The notes under the pieces were generated by a model. That model was given only the letters and a program-made list of their open reading frames with translations, ran no database searches and had not been told where the DNA came from. Shown piece after piece: positions 34,820 to 44,300 of a stretch of 64,000 nt of DNA. How positions within the stretch are numbered: the stretch's first letter is position 1; every line of letters begins with the position of its first letter. A program made the position numbers and the translations under genes. Source of the stretch: Methylomonas rhizoryzae (GTDB lineage: Bacteria > Pseudomonadota > Gammaproteobacteria > Methylococcales > Methylomonadaceae). The DNA lies in the NCBI RefSeq assembly GCF_008632455.1, contig NZ_CP043929.1, forward strand, positions 744,001 to 808,000, read 5' to 3'.

Positions 34820-36774
34820 GCGCGGGTTGCGGGGGGTGTTTCGGCGCTTTCGGAAGTATGCTGTTCGACTGCGAAAAACCGGCGGACGTCTTCCAAATCC
34901 CGGCTACGCTGCATCGCCGGCACGCTATCCAAAAACATTTGCCCGTAAGCGCGTTTAAGCAACCTCGGATCGCACACCATCAACACGCCGCGATCGTTAA
35001 TGTCGCGAATCAATCTTCCCACCCCTTGGCGCAACATGATGACCGCATTGGGCAGTTGGTATTCAAAGAAGGGATTGCGGCCTTGTTTCTCCAGTGCCTG
35101 CATCCTAGCCTTAAGCACCGGGTCGCCCGGAGAGGCAAAAGGCAGCTTGTCGATGATCACGCAAGAGAGTGCGTCGCCGCGTACGTCTACCCCTTCCCAA
35201 AAACTGGCGGTCGCCAGCAGGACTGCATTGCCTAAGCTCTTGAATTGATCCAGTAAAGCCGATTTGGAACGGCTGCCTTGAATCAAAATAGGATGACTCA
35301 ATTTGCCTTCCAGCCGCTGAGCGGCGCGTTGCAGGGCCTTATGGCTGGTGAACAAAAAAAACGCCCGTCCGCGACTGGCCTCCAATACCGGTAAGACGAA
35401 GTCTACGATTTTATCGGTGAACTGCGGATCGTTGGGTTGGGGGAGGCCGCGCGGATGGTAAAACAACGCTTGGTTGGGATAATCGAACGGGCTTTCCCAG
35501 CTATGGCTGGTGGTTTTGCTTAAGCCCAGATTTCTGGAGAAGTGGTTGAAATTATTGGCGACGCTCAGCGTGGCCGAGGTGAAAATCCAGCTGGCTCTAT
35601 GTCTTGCCATAAAACTGCGAAACTCTTTCGCGATATCCAGCGGGGTACGGCTCAAAGTAAATGATTTGCCGAAGGTTTCGTACCATTTGATCCATTGGCC
35701 GGCCGTATCGTTTATCAAGGTTTCCAACTGGGCGTCCAAGGTTTCGGCCCGTTCGAAGCAGGCTTCCAAGCCTTTGCTGCGAACCGACGCGCGTTCCAGT
35801 TGATCGGTCAAGCAGGCCAGTTGTTTTTGCAAAGTACCTAACGCGTCTATTAATTTCGGATCGGAATCGATGTCTTGCCAATCGCCGCGTCGCAGTTCCA
35901 GGCCGAAGGCTAAGCGCAGGTTTTTGACTTCCAATTGCAGATTGTCGCAGGCCGAGCGTAAGTCGGGCATGTCCTTGGCGTGGCTAAAGTACTCCGCTAA
36001 AGTATCGTCGGCTAAATCGACGAGTTGTTTACCGCTCACAGTTTCGCCTAAAAAGCCGGATGCCGTGTCGGCCAGTTGATGTGCTTCATCAATGATGACG
36101 ACTTCCGCATCGGGTAGCAACTCGCCGAAACCGGTTTGCCGAATCGACCAATCCGCGCACAACAAATGGTGGTTAACCACTACGACATCCGATTCTTGCG
36201 CTTCTTTACGGGCCTTTAATACAAAGCAATCGGTGTAGTCCGGACAATTTTGCCCTAGACAATTATCGGTGGTGGACGTGGCGTTAAACCATACTCTATC
36301 GCCGTCGTGTACGTCGGCGATTTCAGAAATGTCGCCGGTTTGCGTGCGTTGAGACCAGATTTTGATTTGCGACAGGGCGTGCGCTTCCGCCTGTTCGTAA
36401 CCGAAAGCCGAATTCAGCGCCAATTCCAGCCGATAGGTACACAAATAATTGGCCCGCCCCTTTAGCAAGCGGGCTTTAAACGGAACTCCGCTCAAGGCCT
36501 TGCGGATCAGCGGCAGATCTTTGTTGAATAATTGGTCTTGAAGATTTTTGGTGCCGGTAGAGACAATGACTTTCTTGCGGGACAAAATCGCCGGAATCAA
36601 ATAGGCGAATGTCTTGCCTGTGCCAGTGCCGGCTTCCGCTATTAAATGCTCACGCTTGCTGATTGCGTCGTAAACCGCTTGCGCCATTTCGATTTGTGCG
36701 CGCCTTGGAGAATAACCGTTGATGACTTTAGCTAATTCACCTTCTGCTCCGAATATCTCGGTCAATTCGGACAC
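34816..36774 (-). CDS. yoaA: DinG/YoaA-type ATP-dependent Fe-S DNA helicase
   Basis: This XPD-like superfamily 2 helicase has 652 residues, the size of YoaA. Seen: Walker A EAGTGTGKTFAYLIPAIL, the Fe-S domain cysteines in NYLCTYRLE and CLGQNCPDYTDC, the DEAH box VVIIDEAHQLADTA, then WIFTSATLS, FLFTSHKAL and LRQGVGRLIRDINDRGVL. YoaA partners with HolC in E. coli in tolerance to replication-blocking damage. It is the last gene of a minus-strand operon with the TPR lipoprotein and the CheZ-like gene. Confidence 0.92.
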   Translation of the reverse strand: MSELTEIFGAEGELAKVINGYSPRRAQIEMAQAVYDAISKREHLIAEAGTGTGKTFAYLIPAILSRKKVIVSTGTKNLQDQLFNKDLPLIRKALSGVPFKARLLKGRANYLCTYRLELALNSAFGYEQAEAHALSQIKIWSQRTQTGDISEIADVHDGDRVWFNATSTTDNCLGQNCPDYTDCFVLKARKEAQESDVVVVNHHLLCADWSIRQTGFGELLPDAEVVIIDEAHQLADTASGFLGETVSGKQLVDLADDTLAEYFSHAKDMPDLRSACDNLQLEVKNLRLAFGLELRRGDWQDIDSDPKLIDALGTLQKQLACLTDQLERASVRSKGLEACFERAETLDAQLETLINDTAGQWIKWYETFGKSFTLSRTPLDIAKEFRSFMARHRASWIFTSATLSVANNFNHFSRNLGLSKTTSHSWESPFDYPNQALFYHPRGLPQPNDPQFTDKIVDFVLPVLEASRGRAFFLFTSHKALQRAAQRLEGKLSHPILIQGSRSKSALLDQFKSLGNAVLLATASFWEGVDVRGDALSCVIIDKLPFASPGDPVLKARMQALEKQGRNPFFEYQLPNAVIMLRQGVGRLIRDINDRGVLMVCDPRLLKRAYGQMFLDSVPAMQRSRDLEDVRRFFAVEQHTSESAETPPATRA

Positions 36775-36792
36775 GTTTTTTCCCTATTGCGT

Positions 36793-37521
36793 TTAACGGC
36801 CGATAAAGCTGTCGGCTTTGGCTTTGGCGTCTTTAGAGCCTTGATAGTTTTGTTGAATGCGGCGCGCTTCGGCAATTAAAAGCCAACTTTTCCGTTTCAG
36901 ATCCGAGTTATTTCCGGCGAGTAACGCCGCTTTACCCGCCAATTCTTCGGCTTGCTGCGGACGATTTTGTTTAAGTCTAAGCTGCGCAAGTTTATAGGTC
37001 AGTACCGGGTTTCGGGAGTCGATGCGCAAAGCGCGTTCCGTAGCGAAAACCGCCGCGTCGAGATCGCCGGATGCCCGACTTCGATCCGCGTCCGTCAACA
37101 AGGCAATAACCGCGGGCGGAGAGCCGCTGGGGAGTTGAGCGTCTTCGATTGAAATTGCAGGTTGGGGGGGCGGCGGTACCTGCACCTGCCCGAAATTCGT
37201 ATCGGGTTGCTCGATAGGGGGTTGTGTAATGACGGGTTGTTCCAGCGGTTGAGCCTGTAGAGTCGGTTGACTGGGTTCGATTTTAAACTCGCGTCTTCCC
37301 GGATCGATGGCGTAAGTCGCCGTGCCATTCGAGACCGGCGGTTTCGATGGAGCCGGGGGAGACGGTTTCTTAGCCTGCTGATTTTGCGATTGTTGCGGCG
37401 TCGAAGTCTTAGGTCTTACCACTTGCGGGGCTGGTTTGGCTTTTTTAGGTTCTTGAAAGGTACTGCAAGCGGCATTGACAAGCAAAACCGGGATAACGAG
37501 CAATAGAGATTTAGATTTCAT
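36793..37521 (-). CDS. TPR-containing lipoprotein
   Basis: The 242-residue protein starts with a lipoprotein signal (MKSKSLLLVIPVLLVNAAC, Cys19 as the lipidated residue). A long Pro/Gln/Lys-rich linker follows, then two TPR-like units (SRASGDLDAAVFATERALRI and RLKQNRPQQAEELAGKAALL). It is probably anchored in the outer membrane and binds a protein or wall partner. The start at 37521 is set by the signal peptide; the open frame extends to 37536. It is 24 bases downstream of the CheZ-like gene. Confidence 0.75.
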   Translation of the reverse strand: MKSKSLLLVIPVLLVNAACSTFQEPKKAKPAPQVVRPKTSTPQQSQNQQAKKPSPPAPSKPPVSNGTATYAIDPGRREFKIEPSQPTLQAQPLEQPVITQPPIEQPDTNFGQVQVPPPPQPAISIEDAQLPSGSPPAVIALLTDADRSRASGDLDAAVFATERALRIDSRNPVLTYKLAQLRLKQNRPQQAEELAGKAALLAGNNSDLKRKSWLLIAEARRIQQNYQGSKDAKAKADSFIGR

Positions 37522-37545
37522 GTAAGTTTTCGGCAAGACGGCCGA

Positions 37546-38103
37546 TTAGAAAAGTTCGACTTCGTCGTCGTCCTCGTTATTTTGTTGGTTGGCCGCTTCC
37601 ACCAAGGCGATTGCCTCATCAATGCTTTTGCCTTGATGAATCGCATCGAACATGATTTTTTCCGATTCCATGGTGTAGCGGCCGCGAATTTCCTCTTGGA
37701 ACTTATACCATTCCATAGGGTTATACAGGCGCGTCGGCGATTCGATAATATCGGACAAGCCTCTCAGTCCGACTGATACGTGGTGCAGGCATTGTTGGAG
37801 ACGGTCATGAAATTGGAAAGCCACTACCGATGTTTGAATCCTGTTTTGAATGGCTGCGCAATATTTTAATGCTTCCTCGGATTTGGGGCTTTGTTCCATG
37901 CTGGATAAAATCTCGTGTATCGAGCTTAGATCCTCGACCATGCTGGTAAAGGAGTTTACCAGTACGTCGACAGCCTCGTCGCCCACTTTCATGCCCCCTT
38001 CTACTTGGGCGACAGTTACTGCTAGCAATTTAACCGTTTCCCTGATTTGGCTCCAGTCCAAGTCAGGCTGGGAGGAGCCAGAATAAGTCAATTTCGATAC
38101 CAT
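37546..38103 (-). CDS. CheZ-like putative phosphatase
   Basis: The 185-residue, highly helical protein contains VVAFQFHDRLQQCLHHV (about residues 93-109). This aligns with the CheZ active-site helix AQGFQDITGQIIRKV, and Asp100 and Gln104 fall on the catalytic Asp and Gln. The protein also ends in an acidic, hydrophobic-tipped tail (EDDDEVELF) like the CheY-binding end of CheZ. It is shorter than CheZ (245 here) and not in the che operon. A phosphatase role on a response regulator is inferred. It starts a minus-strand operon with the lipoprotein and helicase genes. Confidence 0.6.
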   Translation of the reverse strand: MVSKLTYSGSSQPDLDWSQIRETVKLLAVTVAQVEGGMKVGDEAVDVLVNSFTSMVEDLSSIHEILSSMEQSPKSEEALKYCAAIQNRIQTSVVAFQFHDRLQQCLHHVSVGLRGLSDIIESPTRLYNPMEWYKFQEEIRGRYTMESEKIMFDAIHQGKSIDEAIALVEAANQQNNEDDDEVELF

Positions 38104-38279
38104 AATACGTTATACGCCTGTGATACAGGTAGGTTGATCGATGTAACACCCTTATAAATAAGGCATTCTAGTTGAATACATCCGGTAACACAAACAGCCT
38201 TGTCCAATAACGAATGAGCCTGGGCGAGGCGCTGTATTTCCACAGTGAGGATGGGACTGGAGGCGCAAAGGTTGGGATC

Positions 38280-38483
38280 ATGGAGAGAATGACAATGCGT
38301 CAAATACGAGCAGTTTTAAGATCTAGTCTGAGTGCCGGATTGAGTATCCGGAAAATCAGCGCCGGTACCAAAATCAGTGTCGGCAGCATTCAGGCGATTC
38401 CGCAAAGTCTGCAAACGATATCGAGTATTGACGGACTCAATCCCGCGCGGCGGACAATGGCAGTTTGCAATCGGCCAATCTGA
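38280..38483 (+). pseudogene. Remnant of an IS21-family istA transposase
   Basis: The frame encodes RQIRAVLRSSLSAGLSIRKI followed by SAGTKISVGSIQ, the N-terminal helix-turn-helix of IS21 IstA proteins (usually starting with MRQIREVLRL...). After about 35 residues the similarity is lost and the frame stops at 38483. No catalytic part and no istB are present. It marks an old insertion next to the decayed iron-signalling locus. Confidence 0.65.
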
Positions 38484-38796
38484 GTTTGTAAAACTCGTTC
38501 TCTGCCAGGGCGGGTCAAGCTGGAGTTCAGGGATATGCCGGCCTAAATTGTATTGATAAATAACATAGTTTTATTTGTTTCCGACAGTTTCTTGCCTTGC
38601 TTCGCGCAAATTCGGCCGCCTTGGTTATCAGTAGCTTGAGTCGGGAGTCTTTATGCCTTTGATATATGCCATACAAACATTTCCGGTCGATGTTCGATAT
38701 TCTTGTCCGTGTCGGATCAATTTCGTTGGACCGGCTTTTGCTTTATTGGGTGATCGTTCATTGAGCCGCACCGAAGCACAGGAGCTTTACCCACCC
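38484..38796. other. Degenerate intergenic stretch
   Basis: This 313-bp stretch lies between the istA remnant and the sigma-factor remnant. I see no gene, RNA or clear repeat in it. An open frame that continues from 38653 into the sigma remnant shows no recognisable protein before about 38797. Confidence 0.5.
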
Positions 38797-39193
38797 GTGT
38801 CCTCCGTTTCCCTAGACCGCAATCAGGTTGCCGATTTATTCGTCAGCCATCGTGACGATATCGTCAAAACTACTTGTTGCAACGGGTTGGTTGCCCGGAG
38901 ACGGCGCAAGACTTGAGCCAGGAAGCCTATTTGCGCATGTTGCGTAAGGAGCAAGTTTCGCATGCCGATAATCTGATCGGTTATCTATACCGCATCGCCG
39001 AGCGCTTGGCCCTGGATTTTCTTCGCTACGACCAACGGGTAACGAGCAAGCACGACCAACTGAACGACGATTTGATTTGCCCGCGCACGCAGCCGGACAC
39101 CCTGATACAACTCAGCTGGGCATTTCCGAAAAAACCGTGCAGCGCCATTTGGTCAAGGCCATGCTGCATTGCCACCGTGGTTTCGAAAGATAG
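38797..39193 (+). pseudogene. Broken FecI-type ECF sigma factor
   Basis: Three frame segments together give an ECF sigma factor. First, VSLDRNQVADLFVSHRDDIVK. After a frameshift near 38868, LLQRVGCPETAQDLSQEAYL with NLIGYLYRIAERLALDFLR (sigma-2). Then, in a third frame from about 39113, QLGISEKTVQRHLVKAMLHC, the sigma-4 helix-turn-helix, ending at the TAG at 39191. Roughly 30 residues between the two domains are missing. FecI-type factors normally turn on siderophore receptor genes with FecR. This copy cannot make a working protein. Confidence 0.8.
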
Positions 39194-39207
39194 GATGCCG
39201 CCGCATC

Positions 39208-39455
39208 ATGACGGCCTTCGATCAGCGTAGTTTCGACCAAGCCGTGGCTTGGTTCGTTGCTTTGCAGGATGAGCGTTGCGAAGCTAAAACCCGCGCCCGT
39301 TTCGAGCGTTGGCTGGCCAGCGACACCTCGCACCGAGAAGCTTATGCGGCGGCGCAAACCTGTGGGGCAATCTGGACAACCTGAAACAACTCGAGGTGCC
39401 GGGATTGGATGCTGCGCGTTCGACGCGTCCGCGGGCTCGACATTCAGCGCGCGGC
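39208..39455 (+). pseudogene. Truncated, frameshifted FecR N-terminus
   Basis: The DUF4880 segment typical of FecR is clear: FDQAVAWFVALQDERCEAKT and FERWLASDTSHREAYAAAQ. A one-base loss near 39358 puts the next part, LWGNLDNLKQLEVPGLDAAR, in another frame. The sequence then changes abruptly to PepSY-protein sequence at about 39450. FecR would normally pass the receptor signal to FecI. Confidence 0.75.
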
Positions 39456-39974
39456 GGCGTTGCCCTGGAAATCCCGCAATACGCCAATCCGCTGTTCGGC
39501 TATTTTTCGCCGTTGCAAGCGATGCCCAAACCGCAATCCTCACCAACAGTGATCGGACAACAACGGATTAGCCTCGATCAAGCGGTCGCCGCCGGCCAGT
39601 CGGTTTTTCCCGACGCCCGCTTGTGCTGGATCGAAACCCCGCACGACGCCGGCGGTAGTTTCCGCATCAATCTGCGCCAAGACGGCGAGCCTAACCGGCG
39701 CTTCCCGAAAACCAATGTCTGGGTCGACCAATACAGCGGCCGGATATTGGCGGTCAGCAATCCCGCCGATCTCGGCGCTTCGGACACGCTGATCAACTGG
39801 CTGCACCCCTTGCATAGCGGCGAAGCCTTCGGTTTGAGCGGGCAAATATTGGTGTCGATTTCCGGCTTGGCCTGCCCGCTGCTGTTCGTTACCGGCCTGA
39901 TTCGCTGGCTGCAAAAAGCCGGCGCGAAGCGGCGGGGCCGGCCGCTTAGTGTGGCAGAACGCCGTTGGCTTTAA
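39456..39974 (+). pseudogene. 3' remnant of a PepSY-type iron-regulated membrane protein
   Basis: The frame encodes the C-terminal part of a PepSY-associated transmembrane protein: LEIPQYANPLFGYFSPLQA, a PepSY domain with DQAVAAGQSVFPDARLCWIE, NVWVDQYSGRILAVSNP, WLHPLHSGEAFGLSG and a final membrane helix. The N-terminal half is gone and the reading frame is fused to the FecR remnant. The receptor gene expected between fecR and this gene is absent, so a single deletion probably joined the two. Confidence 0.75.
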
Positions 39975-40191
39975 TCACGTGCCCCATGACCGCGGCCCAT
40001 GTTGCCGGAGTGTTAAGTCCTGGGAGTGAGTTGGCTATCTCCCCCAACTGCGATTGCGGATGAAGCGGCGTAGTGTATGATCTAGCCGCCAAATTTGACG
40101 CGTGTCCTATCGGTGCGTATTGGATCCGGCATAAACAGGATGCAATCGATGCGCGGTGCGTCTTTTATTAAGTACCGGAATACCAATAACA

Positions 40192-41271
40192 ATGAGCATA
40201 GAAATTAAGCTTACCGATCAACATTTTCCCGTATCTCCGGCGTTTATCAATTTCCTGTATCACTTTGACAACGGCCTGCCGTTCGAATCGCCGTGGCACG
40301 ATCAGTTGAGCGAAACGTTGAATAGAGACAGTCAAGCTCAGCAACGAGCCGTCACGCATGCGGCGGAGGTGTTGGCATCCGCCGGCGGGAAAAACGCCTT
40401 GCAACGCAGTTACGAATTGTTTGTGGCTATCTTGACCGGAGACGTAGCGCGCTTACGGCCGATTCATGAACGCTATCGCTTCGTTTGCGTAGTCGGCTGT
40501 CCCCGGCACGGCGGTTCGTATTTAACCAAGCAGCTGTTTCTGGCGCTGGGCTGGAAGCCGGAGCAAATTCCCAACGCGATTGCCCACGATGGCTTTCCGG
40601 ATGCCGGTCCTTTCGAGATTAAACAAGGCGTGAATAGCGTTACCCATTCGATGCAGGGTATGGCGGAATATCTCACCATGGTCGAGCTGTTTTACGCCAA
40701 CGCCCGCTTGTTCGACAACCGGGTGGTAGTGCCGAAAAAAGCCACTAAAGCAGCGTATCAAGGCGGTTTTTTTCATCAATTGTTAGGCAGCGAAACCGAG
40801 TATCTGCTCACTTTGCGTCATCCGGTGGCCGCGTGCATTTCCACTTACGAAAAATCCGGGGGATTACCCGTCGACGGAAAATTCGCGGTTAGAGGCAATA
40901 TCGAAGAATGGGCGCGTAGAGACGCCCAACTGGCCGGGGCGCAATGGATCGAGGCAACCAGGCCGGATTACTTCGACGTGTATTTACGCTATTGGGAATA
41001 TTACCATTACCAGCTGATACATAGCGGTTTAGCCGCTAGTCCGCACTGGCGTACTGTGGCATACGGCGAAGCGCGGATACAGGCAACGGCGCAAGGTTTT
41101 TACCGGCGCTACGGCTCCGACAACGATGCGGAAAAGTTTTATGTATTTGCCAAACAAGACCGTCATGCGGATTGGCTGCGCAAAGCGGAACCGGCGTTGC
41201 TCAGGGTCAGGGATGCCTGGGCGGCGGCGGGGAAAGCGTTTCCGCTGGACGAGCTGATGGAAGCCTGGTGA
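40192..41271 (+). CDS. Sulfotransferase-family protein next to the RTX gene
   Basis: The 359-residue protein has the two motifs by which sulfotransferases bind PAPS: a P-loop-like VVGCPRHGGSYLTKQLF (about residues 100-116) and the 3'-phosphate motif TLRHPVAACISTYEKSGG. The remainder is unfamiliar. The acceptor cannot be read from sequence. The RTX gene starts 46 bases after its stop, so the two are probably co-transcribed and the RTX protein or a cell-surface glycan is a possible target. The ATG at 40192 begins MSIEIKLTD; a GTG at 40156 is possible. Confidence 0.7.
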   Translation: MSIEIKLTDQHFPVSPAFINFLYHFDNGLPFESPWHDQLSETLNRDSQAQQRAVTHAAEVLASAGGKNALQRSYELFVAILTGDVARLRPIHERYRFVCVVGCPRHGGSYLTKQLFLALGWKPEQIPNAIAHDGFPDAGPFEIKQGVNSVTHSMQGMAEYLTMVELFYANARLFDNRVVVPKKATKAAYQGGFFHQLLGSETEYLLTLRHPVAACISTYEKSGGLPVDGKFAVRGNIEEWARRDAQLAGAQWIEATRPDYFDVYLRYWEYYHYQLIHSGLAASPHWRTVAYGEARIQATAQGFYRRYGSDNDAEKFYVFAKQDRHADWLRKAEPALLRVRDAWAAAGKAFPLDELMEAW

Positions 41272-41317
41272 GCGAAGCGGTAACGAACAATCAAACAGAA
41301 CTTGACGCGGAGTGAGC

Positions 41318-44300
41318 ATGACTACGAATACGGCACCGGTTTTTTCCAATTTTACCGATTCGAACGTGACTGAAAGTTCGGACGGAACGCTACGCTTAAG
41401 CGGCGACACGGCCTCGGTTTACGATGCCGAATTGGCTGCGCTGGGCGACGGCGGCGATTACAGCGGAGCGACGCTGACGCTGACCGACGCGCAAGGACGA
41501 TTGGCGGCCATAGGCATCGCCGATAGTAGCTTCCTGTTGGACAAGGAATCCGGTTATCTGCTCTATCAAGGCGAATCCGGCGCTTTGCCCGTCGCCGAAA
41601 TCAATCAGGCAAGCGCCGGCAGTTTTTCGTTGAGTTTCGTCGATTACGGCTATACGCCGAGCCAGGACATCGTCAACGCCTTGCTGCGCAGCCTGGTGTT
41701 GAACGATGCGACGCCGCCTTCCTCGCTCGATTTGCGCTGGCGTTTGTCCGACGGCAATAGTGGAGACCAGGGCGACGGCGGCGCGTTGCAAGCGGAAAGT
41801 ACAACGGCGCTGCAAATCACCGCGGTGAACAATGCACCGCAATTAGTCAGCCATGCCGGCGATTACGCGGACATTGTGGCCTTACTCGACGACGGACAAT
41901 TGTTGGTGGCGCAACACGGCGCACTAGGGTTGAATTCGAGTTCTTCGGGCTTCTTCGCTCACTATCATGTGACATCGAGTTTGAGTCAGCTATCGGCCGA
42001 CGGCGGCTTGAATGGCGAATACGGTCAAAACGGCAGCGTGGAATTAGGCATTCAGCTAACCAGTGTGGATGTATTGGACAACGGCAAGCTGCTGCTGGGG
42101 GGCTATTATCCGGATGACAACAACAGTTCTTCGGCTGCTGTGCAGTATGTGATACAGCAGCTGAATAGTGACGGCAGCGCCGACGGCGGTTTCGGGGTTG
42201 ACGGCAGGCTGCAAATAGAGGGGCAGTTGTCTTCGCTCAGCGTGCAAGACGACGGGAAAATCTTGGTGTGCGAAACGGAATCCGGCGGTAATAGTGGCGG
42301 CGGAGCGTTTAGGCTCGCTCGTTATAACGCGGAGGGCAGCCTGGATAACGACTTTGCCGGCGACGGCATCGCCGAAACCGAGTTTCATGGTACAGCCAAC
42401 ATAGTCAGTGTCAATGACGACGGCCAAATTTTGGTGAGTTTGTACAACTATGGTAGCAGCAGCTTTGGAAGCAACAGCTATGGTAGCTATCTGATTCGAT
42501 TTAACGCCGACGGTTCGCAGGATGCCGGCTTTGCAGGGGACGGCAAGATAGAAGGCAGCGTGGTTGCCAGTTCGGCGGACGGTAGTATATGGGTAGGTTA
42601 CAGCCATACCTCATCCGATAGTTCGACGGGCAGTTCGGACACTAACTACACCTTGAGCCACATACTGGCCGACGGCTCGTTGGATACCGGCTTCGGCAGC
42701 GACGGCAGTATCACGATAGCAGACCGTTACGTGTCTTTCGTCGAGGTCAGCGACGACGGCCAATTGGTGTTAGGGGAATCGACCCGCGGCGGTTCCAGCG
42801 GAAATTCCGGGGATTTTTATGTGGCTAAATACAATGCCGACGGCAGTTTGGATACCACGTTCAGCGACGACGGCATTGCCGAGACCGGGCATAGAGCTTC
42901 GTATGCCGGTTTTGTTTCGGTAAACGACGACGGACAGCTGCTGCTGTCGTTATCCGGCGGTTATTGGGGCGGTGGATCGTCGTCCGCCAGCGGTTTGACC
43001 TACGTTGCGCCTTCGTTGCTGCGGCTCGATGCCGACGGCAGCGTCGATACTGAGTTCGCCGACAACGGCAGCATAGACGGCGATTTGCTGGCGATCTTGG
43101 CCGACGGCGATATTGTGGTCGGTAACGACCACGGTCATACCGATAACGATGCGGCCCCAAATGCCTACACCATTTCCCGCCTGAATGCGGACGGCTCGTT
43201 CGATACCGGGTTCGACGGGGACGGCAGTTTGAGCTTGCTCGACAAGAATGTTTCATGGGTTGCCGTACAAGACGACGGCAAGCTGGTGGTCAGCGAATTG
43301 GAGCAAAACAGCAGTGACCGGTTCCTGGCCTTGGAACGCTTCAATGCCGACGGCAGTTTGGATCAGGGTTTCGGTACCGAGGGCAGGGTCGTTACCGATT
43401 ATCTGGTCAGTAGGGCCTATATCACCGGCATCGACCAGGACGGCAAAATATTGGTCGACGCCTTCCAAAACAGCGGTTTGAGTTTGCCTTACAGTGGCTT
43501 ATTCATCCGCTTCAATACCGACGGCAGCGTCGATACCGCGTTCGGCAGCGGGGGCTCGATAGACGGCGATTATCTCTACGGCTATGGCGGGGATGGTATT
43601 AGCTATGTGCGCAACGAGGTCTACGTTGCCAATGAATCCTACAACTTTGTTTTCAAGCTGCTGGCGCAAGACGGTAGTTCCGCGATGGAATTCGAAGGCA
43701 GTCAATTCGCTACGTGGTTGCCGTACGGCGACAAATTCGCCGCGTTGCAGAGCGATGGAAAATTGTTGATGGGCGGGGGAGCATCGGGCGATTATCGGAT
43801 CCATCGCTTGAATGCGGACGGCAGTTCGGATAGCGGGTTTAGCAGCGACGGCATCGTCAAAATCAATGCCTCGGTCGGTTTTGTCAAGTTGTTGGACGAC
43901 GGCAAACTATTGGTTGGCGAATTGATAGCCGACAGCGGCAGTAGCAGCGATTATCAGTTCGCCGTGGCGCGTTACGGTACCGACGGCCGTTTGGATACCG
44001 GTTTTGCCGGCGACGGTCTGGCGGAAACCGGCTTCTTGGCAACAGATGCGGACTTGGTTGCGGTAAACGCCGACGGTCAATTGCTGTTGCGTCTGGAACA
44101 GGAAACCAACCTTAGCAGTCACGACGCAGCCTTGATTCGGGTCAATGCCGACGGCAGCCTGGACGGCGCATTCGCCGACAACGGCCGCTTGCACGGCGAG
44201 TTGATAGCGGTTCTCGACGACGGCAAACTGGTGGCCGGCGGTTTGGAAGGTTCCGAGAATTCCTCGTTGGACGTTCGATACGTGGTCAGCCGCTTGAAGG

